This document shows, piece after piece, positions 36,063-46,132 of a stretch of DNA of 54,009 bases. Position 1 is the first letter of the stretch, and each line of letters starts with the position of its first letter. The notes under the pieces are model-generated. The model had not been told where the DNA came from. It searched no databases and saw only the letters and a program-made list of their open reading frames with translations. Source of the DNA: an uncultured bacterium (GTDB lineage Bacteria > Patescibacteriota > Minisyncoccia > UBA6257 > GWB1-50-10); NCBI GenBank assembly GCA_903847915.1, contig CAINEW010000028.1:1-54009 (forward strand). Direction: 5' to 3'. A program made the translations under genes and the position numbers.

Positions 36063-37109
36063 CTAAATAAATCGCGCGAGGAAAAAAATTACCAACCCTA
36101 CAATTGCGCTTACCATATTAATAATCCAAAAACGCATTGTAACCTGACTTTCTGGCCACCCTAATGCTTCAAAATGATGATGAAACGGTGCAGAAAGAAA
36201 TATTTTCTTTTTTCTTATTTTTTTACTTGTTACCTGGATAATAACCGAAAGTGATTCTAATACCATAATCATTGCAAAAAATGGAAGGAAAAACATAGTA
36301 TTAGTAAGCATCGCAACTACCCCAAGCGTAATTCCTAACGACATAGATCCTGTATCTCCCATAAAAAATCGGGCAGGATAAATATTAAACCATAAAAATG
36401 CGAGGAGCCCTCCTAAAATAACCGCGTTCATTGCAGCAAGATCATAACGCCCCAATGCAAATGACACGATAGTGTAAGCACCAAACGCGAAAAAGAAAAT
36501 ACCCCCCGCAAGCCCATCAAGTCCGTCAGTTTCATTAGAAGAAAATGCAGTTGCGGTTAACACAAAAATAAATATAGGAATATACCACCATCCTACAATA
36601 ATATTTCCTAAAAATGGCACGGTGAGCACGTCAAATCCTAATTTTGCATAAAACCACCACGCACCGATAGCCGCAACGCCTACATATAATAATAACCTGT
36701 TTTTCATAGAAAGCCCTCCTCCTTTTGGTCCTTTTTTTAAAATGCCGAACATATCGTCTACAAATCCGAAAAGTGCTGCAAGAAGAAGCGCTGCAAGAGG
36801 CAAGTAGGTTTCTCTTCGTTCTACAAAATTAAGATATGATGAAAATCCATCAAACCAACTTCCTAGTCCCCAAAATAATAATGCAAGAATAATTACTGTC
36901 CCCCACACAATAATTCCTCCCATCGTGGGTGTTCCTACCTTATTTTTATGAAGCGCATTAAAGATAGGCGCTTCTTGTGCATCGCGAATATTATTTTTTC
37001 TTAAATTTAATTTAATTAATATGCGCATTACAAAAGGCGTAAAAAACAATGCAAAAGTAAATGCGATAGCAAAAAGAATAAGAATACGAATAGCTTCAAA
37101 TACAATCAT
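36063..37109 (-). CDS. mraY: Phospho-N-acetylmuramoyl-pentapeptide-transferase
   Basis: KNKVGTPTMGGI, NETDGLDGLAGG, FMGDTGSMSLG, PFHHHFEALGWPESQVTMRFWI. Confidence 0.95.
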   Translation of the reverse strand: MIVFEAIRILILFAIAFTFALFFTPFVMRILIKLNLRKNNIRDAQEAPIFNALHKNKVGTPTMGGIIVWGTVIILALLFWGLGSWFDGFSSYLNFVERRETYLPLAALLLAALFGFVDDMFGILKKGPKGGGLSMKNRLLLYVGVAAIGAWWFYAKLGFDVLTVPFLGNIIVGWWYIPIFIFVLTATAFSSNETDGLDGLAGGIFFFAFGAYTIVSFALGRYDLAAMNAVILGGLLAFLWFNIYPARFFMGDTGSMSLGITLGVVAMLTNTMFFLPFFAMIMVLESLSVIIQVTSKKIRKKKIFLSAPFHHHFEALGWPESQVTMRFWIINMVSAIVGLVIFFLARFI

Positions 37110-37115
37110 AGATAT

Positions 37116-38075
37116 TTAGAAAATATATGCTCTTTTTATCCATTCAAATAATGTGGTTGTTTCTATTTTTCTGTTCTGACTTCCTAATAATACCATCATA
37201 ATTCGCTGATCTCCTAAAGAAAAAATTGCTACAAGATTTTCTTGTGCCTCCGGAGAAGTTCCTGTTTTTCCTCCCAAAAATGTTGGATCGTTTATAAAAG
37301 GGTTTATATTTTTTACCACATGACTTACCCCATCATTTAATGGTTGTGCAATAAACGAGGGAATACGTGTCCATGAAAGTATTGTAGGATGTTCTCGTGC
37401 AATAAATTCGATGAGCAATGCCATGTCGTGAGCAGTAGTAGCATTGAGATTATTAAGTCCTGCAGCATCATAAAAAAGGGAGTTTTTCATTCCTATTTCT
37501 TCTGCCTTTTTATTGAGCCGTCGCGCCATTTCTGTTTTTCCTCCTATAGATTCTTCAAATGCTGATGCCGCATCATTTGATGATGCGATTAGCATTATTT
37601 TCATGAGATCTTGAGCGGTATATACTTCTCCGCTTTGCAGTCCTCCTTGATCGCCTAATGTATGAACCGCAAGTTCGCTTATAGGGATTTTTTTATTTTC
37701 CCCTATATTCTCAAGCACAATTACACTTGTAAGTAATTTTGTAAGTGATGCTGCAGGCCACGGGACATTCGCGCGCAAACTAAAAAGAGGTGTATAAGAA
37801 TCTAATGATTTTACCAAAACTCCCTCCGCATTGATTGTTGGGTCAAGTATGTCCCATTTTCTTGTTTGCTCTTCTTTTTTTTCTTTGGTTGTATCTGAAA
37901 ATGATGCCGATTTCTGAAACGAGAGAGACGATCCCTGATTAGATTGAATGTTATTTTTAGAAAACAAATTAATATTTTTTTGTGAAAATGCTTTAGGAGA
38001 AATTAATTGATTGCTTATAATCAACGAGAAGAATACTACTAAGCATAAAATAAGTGTTTGAGTTTTTGAAAGCAT
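37116..38075 (-). CDS. D-alanyl-D-alanine carboxypeptidase (S11)
   Basis: SLTKLLT (SxxK), SSNDAA (SxN), GGKTGTSP (KTG). Confidence 0.92.
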   Translation of the reverse strand: MLSKTQTLILCLVVFFSLIISNQLISPKAFSQKNINLFSKNNIQSNQGSSLSFQKSASFSDTTKEKKEEQTRKWDILDPTINAEGVLVKSLDSYTPLFSLRANVPWPAASLTKLLTSVIVLENIGENKKIPISELAVHTLGDQGGLQSGEVYTAQDLMKIMLIASSNDAASAFEESIGGKTEMARRLNKKAEEIGMKNSLFYDAAGLNNLNATTAHDMALLIEFIAREHPTILSWTRIPSFIAQPLNDGVSHVVKNINPFINDPTFLGGKTGTSPEAQENLVAIFSLGDQRIMMVLLGSQNRKIETTTLFEWIKRAYIF

Positions 38076-38086
38076 AAATAATATTG

Positions 38087-38662
38087 TTATTTTTTTTGTT
38101 CTTGATTATTTTGGACGCTTTCTTTTGTTTCAAATTTTTCGATCATATTTTTGTAAACTTCATATTCAGGAAGATCTTCTTTCCGAACCAATCCTAGATG
38201 ATGAAGTGTTTTTTCGCTGATTGTGTACACATACCCTCCCTTTCCTCGTTCAGTACGAATAATTAATCCTCTCACTAAAAGATTACGAATAATAAAACTT
38301 GAATTCACTCCCCGTACATAATCTATTGTGGCGCGCGCAAGAGGACCTGTGTAAGCAATAAGCGCGAGTGTTTCTAGTGCCGCAGGAGTCAATTCTTCTC
38401 GTAATTCTTCTTTTATTAATTTTTCTCCTATTGTCTTATATTCTGGCTTTGTGACTAATTGGAATCCTTCCACTGTTTCAATAAGCGTCAATCCTCGTTT
38501 AATATTTTCTTTGTATTCATAAGAAAGCGCTTCAAGTGTTTTATTTAATTGTTCCCCACTCCATAAAAGTATTTTTTCTATTTTTTTCTTTGCAAGTGGC
38601 TCTCCATAATAAAAGAGGAGTGCCTCAAGTGTTGCGAGGCGTATTATTTCTTCTTGTTGCAT
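38087..38662 (-). CDS. scpB: Segregation and condensation protein B
   Basis: ALLFYYGEPLAKKKIEKIL, LTPAALETLALIAYTGPLARATIDYVRGVNSS. Confidence 0.92.
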   Translation of the reverse strand: MQQEEIIRLATLEALLFYYGEPLAKKKIEKILLWSGEQLNKTLEALSYEYKENIKRGLTLIETVEGFQLVTKPEYKTIGEKLIKEELREELTPAALETLALIAYTGPLARATIDYVRGVNSSFIIRNLLVRGLIIRTERGKGGYVYTISEKTLHHLGLVRKEDLPEYEVYKNMIEKFETKESVQNNQEQKK

Positions 38663-38709
38663 ATTGTTTTATTGTACGTCTGATACCCCAAAAAAGGAAG
38701 TGAATTGTG

Positions 38710-39432
38710 TTATTTTGCTTGTTTTATTAGTGTCATTTCTCCGAAATGACTGTCTTGCGAAACCTCTACTATTTCTAATTTTATAAGATGAAGCACCGCA
38801 AGAAACAAAAGTACTACTTCGCCTTTTTCTTCTTTATTACTTAATTGTTTGAATGATATTGGTGTTGTAGTGAGACGCGCAATAAGATGTTCAATACGTT
38901 CCTTAAGAGTGATTATTTCTCTTTTAACTAACGAAACCGGTTTTAAAATTTTTTCAAGTTCTCCTATAAGTTTTGAAAGAGCATTACAGAGATGTTCGCT
39001 TTTGAGTGTTTTGGGAGGATAAAAAAATGGTTCTGTATTCATCATAAACTCTCGTGCATATAATTGTGGTGTTATGTTCCATTGATTTTTAAAAAGTGTA
39101 TGAGTATTTTTTAATGTTTGATACAACCGTACGCGCGCTTCAAGATCACGCACATCTTCTTGTTCTTCTTCAGTTAATTCTAATTGAGGTAAAAGTGTTT
39201 TTGATTTAATAAGAATTAATCGTGAAGCAATCACTAAAAAATCTGCAATTAAAAGAGAAAGAAATCCTGAATTTTTCTCTTCTTCCCTTTTTAATGTTTC
39301 GATGTGCGCTAAAAAATCCCCCGTTACTTGTGCCAAATTTACCCCTGTAATTTCAAGCTTTTTTTGTTCAATCAGCGAGAGAAGTGTTTCAAGAGGACCT
39401 TGATAATTTTCGAGCGAGAGCGCGTAATTCAT
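38710..39432 (-). CDS. scpA: Segregation and condensation protein A
   Basis: YQGPLETLLSLIEQKKLEITGVNLAQVTGDFLAHI. Confidence 0.92.
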   Translation of the reverse strand: MNYALSLENYQGPLETLLSLIEQKKLEITGVNLAQVTGDFLAHIETLKREEEKNSGFLSLLIADFLVIASRLILIKSKTLLPQLELTEEEQEDVRDLEARVRLYQTLKNTHTLFKNQWNITPQLYAREFMMNTEPFFYPPKTLKSEHLCNALSKLIGELEKILKPVSLVKREIITLKERIEHLIARLTTTPISFKQLSNKEEKGEVVLLFLAVLHLIKLEIVEVSQDSHFGEMTLIKQAK

Positions 39433-39454
39433 ACTTATCTATATTATCATTGTT

Positions 39455-39544
39455 TTAAAATAAAAAAACCTCCGGGATGAGCGGAGGTCGGGACGGAAGA
39501 TCTGTCCCTTTCAGCTTGTCTCTGTAAAGGTGTTTTTTCAGCAC
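39455..39544 (-). CDS. Putative 29-codon leader ORF (GTG start) in the scpA upstream RNA
   Basis: AGGAGGTGGT-GTG; V(M)LKKHLYRDKLKGTDLPSRPPLIPEVFLF. Confidence 0.25.
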   Translation of the reverse strand: MLKKHLYRDKLKGTDLPSRPPLIPEVFLF

Positions 39545-39647
39545 ACCACCTCCTAAGGAATAAAAAAGTGATATGTTCGTCCCGGAGTAAATAAGAAGGA
39601 CGATTATACCCTCAGAGACCAGAGACTGCGTATTCGTCTAAAGAACC
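39463..39647 (-). ncRNA. Candidate ~185-nt structured RNA / leader upstream of scpA
   Basis: Own promoter, internal hairpin GGGAC..GTCCC, 3' terminator ACCTCCG-ctcatcc-CGGAGGT-TTTTTT. Confidence 0.6.
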
Positions 39648-39653
39648 TATTTG

Positions 39654-39682
39654 AGTATATACAATATGCTATAAATGTCAAA
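39654..39682 (-). promoter_or_regulatory. Promoter for the scpA upstream RNA
   Basis: Minus strand TTGACA-N17-TATACT. Confidence 0.75.
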
Positions 39683-40456
39683 TTAATCCAAATCAGGTAA
39701 TTTGGTCAATAATTCTGGGATAGTATTTGTAATAAGAATTGTTTGTTCAAAGTGAGCAGCGAGCAAACCATCTTTTGTTTTAAATTCTCCCTCCTTTCCT
39801 TCTACTACTTCTCCACTTCCTAAAGTGAACATTGGCTCAATCGCAAGCACTAACCCTTCTTTCAATTTCATTCCTGTATTTTTTGTGCCAAAGTTATAGA
39901 CGCTCGGATCTTCATGAAGTTCAAATCCCACTCCATGTCCTGTGAGTCCCTCTGCAATACCATATCCTCTTTTATTTGCAATAACTTCTATTATTGCACC
40001 AATATCTCCTAAGGTATGATTGATATCTGTTATCGTAATTGCATCTTGAAGCGCGCGACGCGTTTCTTTTATAAATTGTTCGATCTTGTTTGTTGTTTTT
40101 CCTATGCTTTTTGTAAATGCACCATCAGTGATATACCCTTTGTAATTTATTCCCACATCAATACTTATGACGTCACCCTTTCTAAGACAATAGCCATTAG
40201 GAATTCCATGTACTATCACGTCGTTTAATGATGTGCAAATTGAAGCAGGATACGGCTTCCCCCCTTGTTCTCCACGATATCCTAAAAATGCTGATGTTGC
40301 GTTGTGTTCTTTTATAATTTTTTGTGCTTCTTTATCAAGTTCACTAAGAGACAATCCTTCTTGCGCTAACACATCGAGTGTACACAGCACGAGAGACAAG
40401 ATTTTTCCTGACTCTCGTAAATAAGGAATATCTTTTTCTGTTTTAAGTCGTATCAT
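39683..40456 (-). CDS. map: Methionine aminopeptidase type I
   Basis: NDVIVHGIPNGYCLRKGDVISIDVGINYKGYITDGAFTKSIG, GHGVGFELHEDPSV. Confidence 0.95.
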   Translation of the reverse strand: MIRLKTEKDIPYLRESGKILSLVLCTLDVLAQEGLSLSELDKEAQKIIKEHNATSAFLGYRGEQGGKPYPASICTSLNDVIVHGIPNGYCLRKGDVISIDVGINYKGYITDGAFTKSIGKTTNKIEQFIKETRRALQDAITITDINHTLGDIGAIIEVIANKRGYGIAEGLTGHGVGFELHEDPSVYNFGTKNTGMKLKEGLVLAIEPMFTLGSGEVVEGKEGEFKTKDGLLAAHFEQTILITNTIPELLTKLPDLD

Positions 40457-40466
40457 AACTATAATG

Positions 40467-41144
40467 CTATTCCTTGAGCGCTTTTTCTATTTTTTCCATT
40501 ACTTTATAAGGCGCTGTGTTGCCGTCTACATTATGAATGCTATATCCCTCTTTTTTTAATTGATTAAAAATAGGAGCGGTGCGTGTTTCATATTCTTTCA
40601 TACGTGTCACAATTACCTTTGGATCATCAAGTGTGCGTTTCATTAATTTACCTCCACAAAATACGCAATGTGAGGCAGGAGTTCCTCCTGCAAGACGAGG
40701 TAGGCCACATACACTACAAATAAAACGAGCAGCATTACGTGTGGCACATGTTGCCGTCGCAATTTTAAGATGAATAATAACCACATTCTTTTTTCCATAT
40801 AGTGCATTCAACTCATAAATAAGTCCTCTATTTTTTTTATCACCAAACGCCTCAAAGAGTGTGCGTGGAGATCCGCTATAGACCACGTTGTATCCTGCTT
40901 TTGCTATTTTTTTTGTAGCGTTTTTTATTGTGGAAAGCACCCACGAAGGGGTACACAATATTCCCGCATCAAACAATTTTTTTTCTCGTGTTAAAATCGG
41001 ATTGTGTAATGCTTCTGGTGAATGCACAAGACGTTCTATAAATTGCCCTGTATCAAAATGAATAGATCCTCCTTTGCGCGCAAGGAGTTCTGCTTGTGTA
41101 CCTTTTCCCGAACCCGGAGGACCATAAAGAATAATTGCTTTCAT
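40467..41144 (-). CDS. adk: Adenylate kinase (divergent, zinc-finger LID)
   Basis: YGPPGSGKGTQAELLA; CSVC..CVFC in LID; position between secY and map. Confidence 0.88.
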   Translation of the reverse strand: MKAIILYGPPGSGKGTQAELLARKGGSIHFDTGQFIERLVHSPEALHNPILTREKKLFDAGILCTPSWVLSTIKNATKKIAKAGYNVVYSGSPRTLFEAFGDKKNRGLIYELNALYGKKNVVIIHLKIATATCATRNAARFICSVCGLPRLAGGTPASHCVFCGGKLMKRTLDDPKVIVTRMKEYETRTAPIFNQLKKEGYSIHNVDGNTAPYKVMEKIEKALKE

Positions 41145-41230
41145 ATTGGTTTATTATAGTATAACGCATGGAATAATAACACAAAACGCCCATATTTCGG
41201 GTATTTTGTATTATTTATAATCTTATTTCT

Positions 41231-42502
41231 TTAGAAGATCCCTTCGTATTCTCGCACGCTCAATTGTGATTCTAACTGCTTCATTATTTCAAGCGCGACA
41301 GAGACCACAATGAGTAATGCGGTACCTCCAATCTGAAGCGTTTGAATACCTGTGACTAATTGAGTGATATTTGGCAAAATAGCGAGCACTCCCAAAAAGA
41401 GAGCGCCGAAAAGGGTGGTGCGATGCACTGTTTTTGCAATCACTTCTGTTGTCGCTTGCCCCGGACGAATTCCTGGAATGAATCCCCCGCTTTTTTGAAG
41501 ATTTTTTGAAATCTCGTTAGGATCAAATGTAATAGCAGTATAAAAATAAGTAAAAATAACAACAAGCACAAAATAAAGCGCGCTATAAATAATGGTATTA
41601 TTTAAGAATCCTGCTACAAACTCATTTACTTTGATTGATAAATCACTAGAAAATACAGAAAGTGCTTGTGCGATAAATTGAGGAAAAAGAAGAAGAGAGA
41701 TAGCAAAAATAATAGGAATAACTCCTGCTTGGTTTACTTTAAGAGGTAAATAGGTGGATGCTCCTCCATACATTTTATTGCCGCGTACTTGTTTTGCATA
41801 CGAAACTGGAATTTTGCGCTCTCCTTCACTTACAAATACTACACCCGCAATTACAATAATACTCAACACAATAAATGCGAAATAGGTAGGAAGTACTGAT
41901 GGCGTGTAATTCAAAAAACTTTGTATTACAGTATGCGGAAGTCCCGCTACAATACCCGCAAAAATAATCATTGAAGTTCCGTTACCAATTTTATATTCAG
42001 AAATTAATTCTCCTATCCACATCAACAACATGCTTCCTGCGGTAATCACAATTACATTTGCGAGAAATCCAAGGGATCCTAATGGTTCTAGTACGCCGCG
42101 TGAAGCAAGAAGATTGAGGAATCCATACCCTTGTAAAAGTGCAAGGGGAACAGTAATAAGACGCGCAATACGATTAAACTTAGCACGTCCTTCCGCGCCT
42201 TCTTCATAATATGCTTTTTTAAGGTTGGGAAACACGATAGTAAGCAATTGCATGATAATTGTTGCAGTAATGTAAGGACCAATACCTAACATCACAATAG
42301 AAAGATTACTCAATCCTCCTCCTGAAAAGATATTTAATAATCCAAAAAGCTGATTAGAATTAAAAAATTCTTGAAGTTTTATTGGGTTGATCCCTGGAAT
42401 AGGAATTGCTGCAAGAACGCGAAACACTACCAATAACCCTAAAATGATTAAAACTTTTTTCCTTAAATCAGGAACTTTAAATATATTCAAAAATTTATTC
42501 AT
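41231..42502 (-). CDS. secY: Preprotein translocase subunit SecY
   Basis: Multi-TM; IPIPGINP, GIGPYITATIIMQLL, GVIPIIFA, GGFIPGIRPGQAT. Confidence 0.96.
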   Translation of the reverse strand: MNKFLNIFKVPDLRKKVLIILGLLVVFRVLAAIPIPGINPIKLQEFFNSNQLFGLLNIFSGGGLSNLSIVMLGIGPYITATIIMQLLTIVFPNLKKAYYEEGAEGRAKFNRIARLITVPLALLQGYGFLNLLASRGVLEPLGSLGFLANVIVITAGSMLLMWIGELISEYKIGNGTSMIIFAGIVAGLPHTVIQSFLNYTPSVLPTYFAFIVLSIIVIAGVVFVSEGERKIPVSYAKQVRGNKMYGGASTYLPLKVNQAGVIPIIFAISLLLFPQFIAQALSVFSSDLSIKVNEFVAGFLNNTIIYSALYFVLVVIFTYFYTAITFDPNEISKNLQKSGGFIPGIRPGQATTEVIAKTVHRTTLFGALFLGVLAILPNITQLVTGIQTLQIGGTALLIVVSVALEIMKQLESQLSVREYEGIF

Positions 42503-42515
42503 ACCGTACGTATTG

Positions 42516-42938
42516 TTATATTACCTTTCCTCCCGCAGCTTCAATTTTTGTTTTCGCGCTTTTAGAACACTCAATCCCCTTAATGACGAATGCGCGTTGT
42601 AATGTTCCATCTCCCAAAATTTTTACGCGTGTATTTTTCTTATTACTATATCCTCGTTCTATAAAAAGTTTTTTGGTAAGTTCAGATACTGAAGGGAACA
42701 TACGCTCTAAATCGCCCACGTCACATAAAAATGGTTTTGGTTGTAATGGTTTGTGCTTCACCCCTTTTAATTTTGGAAAACGTAATAACATATCTCGTTC
42801 TGCAGGACGAATACGATGTCCGCTTCGAGCATGTTGTCCTTTAGTTCCTTTTCCTGCAGTCGTACCACGCTTTCCTCCACGTCCTACAACTTTTTTATAA
42901 TTTCTCTTTACTGTACTTCGAAGTTCGTGTAATTGCAT
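42516..42938 (-). CDS. rplO: 50S ribosomal protein L15 (uL15)
   Basis: VGRGGKRGTTAGKGTKGQHARSG; start MQLHELRS chosen. Confidence 0.94.
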   Translation of the reverse strand: MQLHELRSTVKRNYKKVVGRGGKRGTTAGKGTKGQHARSGHRIRPAERDMLLRFPKLKGVKHKPLQPKPFLCDVGDLERMFPSVSELTKKLFIERGYSNKKNTRVKILGDGTLQRAFVIKGIECSKSAKTKIEAAGGKVI

Positions 42939-42942
42939 AATA

Positions 42943-43446
42943 TTAAGAAGTTTTTGCTCTTTGTTGTGCATTACGATGCATTGCATTTATTTCATGAAGT
43001 GCGCGTATTGCTGCCTGCGCGTTTGCTATTTTATTCTTTGTACGTCCCACAATTTTTGCTGAAACATCTTTGATGCCTGCAAGATCGAGTACTGTACGTA
43101 CCGATCCTCCTGCAATAAGTCCGTGTGCTCCGCGTGCAGGCTTAATACGTACACACGCTGCCCCATATTTTGCCTCAACATCATAAGGAACTGTACGTTT
43201 TTCATGAAGAGCTACACTAAATACATTTTTTTCTGCCTGACGACGGGCCTTTTGAACTGCGGCTGCCACATCAAGTCCCTTGGCAATCCCAAGACCCACT
43301 CTTCCATGTTTGTCGCCTACTACCATTGCCACACGGAAGCTCATACGTTTTCCTCCTGCCATCACACGTGTCACACGGCGCACCTCAAGCATCTTATCTT
43401 GAAATTCTGATTTCTTTTGATTACGATTGTCGTTAAAATTTTTCAT
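42943..43446 (-). CDS. rpsE: 30S ribosomal protein S5 (uS5)
   Basis: VTRVMAGGKRMSFRVAMVVGDKHGRVGLGIAKG, GGSVRTVLDLAGI. Confidence 0.96.
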   Translation of the reverse strand: MKNFNDNRNQKKSEFQDKMLEVRRVTRVMAGGKRMSFRVAMVVGDKHGRVGLGIAKGLDVAAAVQKARRQAEKNVFSVALHEKRTVPYDVEAKYGAACVRIKPARGAHGLIAGGSVRTVLDLAGIKDVSAKIVGRTKNKIANAQAAIRALHEINAMHRNAQQRAKTS

Positions 43447-43452
43447 ACTTTT

Positions 43453-43806
43453 TTAAAATAATATTCCTGCTTTTCGCACGGCTTCCGCAAAAATTTTTAT
43501 AATACCATGATAACGATAGGCACCACGATCAAATACTACTTTCTCTATGTGAAGTTTGTGCATTTTTTCCGCGAGTAATATACCTACTTTTTCAGCAAGA
43601 ATACTTTTTGATGCTTTTTCTTTTATGTCTTTTGAAGAGATGGCGCAAAGTGTTTTTTGTGCACTATTGTCAATAACTTGCGCAGAAATAAAACGATTAC
43701 TTCTAAATACTGAAAGACGTGGACGCATATTGTCGCCTTTAATACGTGCGCGAATACGTTTTTTTCTTTGTGTAGTTGTCCGATTTATTTTTTTTCTTGC
43801 GTACAT
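43453..43806 (-). CDS. rplR: 50S ribosomal protein L18 (uL18)
   Basis: MRPRLSVFRSNRFISAQVIDNSAQKTL, DRGAYRYHGIIKIFAEAVRKAGI; start MYARKK chosen. Confidence 0.93.
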   Translation of the reverse strand: MYARKKINRTTTQRKKRIRARIKGDNMRPRLSVFRSNRFISAQVIDNSAQKTLCAISSKDIKEKASKSILAEKVGILLAEKMHKLHIEKVVFDRGAYRYHGIIKIFAEAVRKAGILF

Positions 43807-43822
43807 ATTGATATATTCTTGA

Positions 43823-44368
43823 TTATGCAGTTGTCGCACCTGCCTTTTTGCCCGCTTTTTTCTTAATAATCTCATCACGATAGCGGAATCCGGTTCCTTT
43901 GTAGGGTTCTGGTTTTTTTAATGCTCTCAATTCCGCCGCTACTTGACCCACTTGCGCTTTATCATTTCCTTTTATCGTAAGGGTATTTTTTTCAATTTCA
44001 CAACTTACTCCTGCAGGCGGAGTATAACGTACTGGATGAGAAAAGCCAATATTAAGCACTAAATCAGACCCTTCTTTTGTAATGCGGAATCCAATACCAT
44101 CGAGAATGAGTGTTTTTTGGAATCCATGAGTAAATCCTTCAATGGCATTTGCAACTAATGCGCGAAGTGTGCCCCAATTCGTACGAGCTTGCTTTGTATT
44201 TTTTTTGATAGTAAATGCAATCGTATTATTTTCTAATATTGCATCAACTCCTTTTAAAAGAAGGATAATGACCTTCATTGATTTGTGTGCAATGACCACT
44301 TCTCCTTGATCGAGAGTGACTTGAATTCCTTCTGGAATATTAATTGGTTTTTTTCCTATTTTAGACAT
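43823..44368 (-). CDS. rplF: 50S ribosomal protein L6 (uL6)
   Basis: MSKIGKKPINIPEGIQV, GFSHPVRY, EPYKGTGFRYRDEIIKKKAGKK. Confidence 0.95.
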   Translation of the reverse strand: MSKIGKKPINIPEGIQVTLDQGEVVIAHKSMKVIILLLKGVDAILENNTIAFTIKKNTKQARTNWGTLRALVANAIEGFTHGFQKTLILDGIGFRITKEGSDLVLNIGFSHPVRYTPPAGVSCEIEKNTLTIKGNDKAQVGQVAAELRALKKPEPYKGTGFRYRDEIIKKKAGKKAGATTA

Positions 44369-44383
44369 AATGTTATTATTTTT

Positions 44384-44755
44384 TTACCATACTTCAAAAA
44401 GAAGTTGTCCTCCTACTTTTTCCTTTCGTGCGTTTTCACCATTCATAATACCCTTTGAGGTTGAGATAACTAGTGTTCCATAGCCGTTTTTTACTTTTCT
44501 TAATTCTTGATATCCCGCATATTGACGACGTGATGGCGTACTTAATAGTGATACTCCTTTTATAGGACGCTCTGGATTAAGTTCTATATCAATAATCTTT
44601 TTATATGATCTTCCCTTTACTTCTACTGTGTTAATAAATCCTGCTTTTTTAAGAAGCTCAAGAATCGCTTGATCTATTTTTGTATAACGCGTTTTAAGGA
44701 AATGTTTCCGTGCTGCACCTGCATTTTTAATTTTTATAAGAGTGTTGATATACAT
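44384..44755 (-). CDS. rpsH: 30S ribosomal protein S8 (uS8)
   Basis: STPSRRQYAGYQELRKVKNGYGTLVISTSKGIMNGENARKEKVGGQLLFEVW. Confidence 0.95.
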   Translation of the reverse strand: MYINTLIKIKNAGAARKHFLKTRYTKIDQAILELLKKAGFINTVEVKGRSYKKIIDIELNPERPIKGVSLLSTPSRRQYAGYQELRKVKNGYGTLVISTSKGIMNGENARKEKVGGQLLFEVW

Positions 44756-44756
44756 A

Positions 44757-44942
44757 TTACCATGATGACTTTGTTATTCCTGGAATTTTTCCTGTACTTG
44801 CCAGCTCTCGGAAACAAATACGACATAATTTAAAATCTCTTAAATAACCACGCTTTCTCCCACAACGAAAACAACGTCTAACAATTCGTGTAGTAAATTT
44901 TGGTTTTTTGTTTGCGCGCGCAATTACTGATCTTTTTGCCAT
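44757..44942 (-). CDS. rpsN: 30S ribosomal protein S14 (uS14, zinc type)
   Basis: [39 protein letters not shown]. Confidence 0.95.
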   Translation of the reverse strand: MAKRSVIARANKKPKFTTRIVRRCFRCGRKRGYLRDFKLCRICFRELASTGKIPGITKSSW

Positions 44943-44947
44943 ATATA

Positions 44948-45442
44948 TTATTTCTTTTTGAGTGGTACGCCAAGCGACTGATAAAGCGCACGTGCTTTTT
45001 CTTTTCCACGAACTCGTGGCACGATAGTTACTTGCATTCCAAAATTAATCTTTGATTTTTCTGGAATGATTTCCGGGAATACTACATGTTCACGAAACCC
45101 AATATTAAGATTACCTTTTTCATCCATTGTGCCTTGTTCAATACCACGAAAATCTTTTACACGTGGAAGTGCTGTTGCAATTACTTTTGTAAAAAAATCT
45201 GCCATACGTGCACGACGTAATGTTACCTGAAGTCCGATAGTATCTCCTTCGCGTGTTTTGAATCCTGCAATAGATTTTTTTGCTTTGCGCACCGCTGGTG
45301 CTTGGCCCGTGATACTTGTTAATTCTTTTATAACTTCAGGAAGCACTTTTTCATCAAATTGTGATTGTGCACGCAACTTTCCTACACCGACATTCACGAC
45401 AATTTTTTCTAAATTATTAAGAATAGGATTTTGATGTTTCAT
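44948..45442 (-). CDS. rplE: 50S ribosomal protein L5 (uL5), short N-terminus
   Basis: [42 protein letters not shown]. Confidence 0.94.
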   Translation of the reverse strand: MKHQNPILNNLEKIVVNVGVGKLRAQSQFDEKVLPEVIKELTSITGQAPAVRKAKKSIAGFKTREGDTIGLQVTLRRARMADFFTKVIATALPRVKDFRGIEQGTMDEKGNLNIGFREHVVFPEIIPEKSKINFGMQVTIVPRVRGKEKARALYQSLGVPLKKK

Positions 45443-45443
45443 A

Positions 45444-45752
45444 TTATGAGAATAATTGATCACACTTCTTACATACGCGCATTATTATATTTTTCTCTCT
45501 TCGAATACCTACTCGTACCCCTTTTTTACAATGAGTACATTCTAACGCCACATTAGCAACTGATATCGGACGCGCCACATTAACCGTTTCTCCCTTTTCT
45601 CCTTGTCGTTTTGGACGCACATGTTTTTTAAACAAATTAAGTCCTTCCACAATTACTTTCATTTCATTATTGAGAACACGAATAACCTTCCCTGATTTTC
45701 CTCGGTCTTTTCCTTTTTGGATTATTACATTGTCCCCTTTTTTGATACGCAT
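45444..45752 (-). CDS. rplX: 50S ribosomal protein L24 (uL24)
   Basis: MRIKKGDNVIIQKGKDRGKSGKVIRV. Confidence 0.94.
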   Translation of the reverse strand: MRIKKGDNVIIQKGKDRGKSGKVIRVLNNEMKVIVEGLNLFKKHVRPKRQGEKGETVNVARPISVANVALECTHCKKGVRVGIRREKNIIMRVCKKCDQLFS

Positions 45753-45765
45753 GATATTTAAATAA

Positions 45766-46131
45766 TTATACTAATTCTTCTGCAAGCGAAGCGATGCTTT
45801 CATATCCTTTTTCTTTTATTTCGCGTGGAATAGGTCCGAAAATGCGGGTGCCGCGAGGTTCCTTTTTGTCTAGTAATACCACCGCATTATCATCAAAACG
45901 TACTACTGATCCGTCTTTTCTTCGTAATGGCGAATGTTGGCGCACCACAAGCGCTTGTACCTTATCTTTTTTCTTTACTTGTTTGCGTGGCTCCGCTACT
46001 TGTACTGATGCAATTACAATATCTCCAATACATGCATAGCGTTTTCTACTTCCTCCTAATACACGAAAACAACGAACGATTTTCGCGCCAGAATTATCCG
46101 CAACCTTAAGAATAGAACGTTCTTGGATCAT
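45766..46131 (-). CDS. rplN: 50S ribosomal protein L14 (uL14)
   Basis: MIQERSILKVADNSGAKIVRCFRVLGGSRKRYACIGDIV. Confidence 0.96.
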   Translation of the reverse strand: MIQERSILKVADNSGAKIVRCFRVLGGSRKRYACIGDIVIASVQVAEPRKQVKKKDKVQALVVRQHSPLRRKDGSVVRFDDNAVVLLDKKEPRGTRIFGPIPREIKEKGYESIASLAEELV

Positions 46132-46132
46132 A

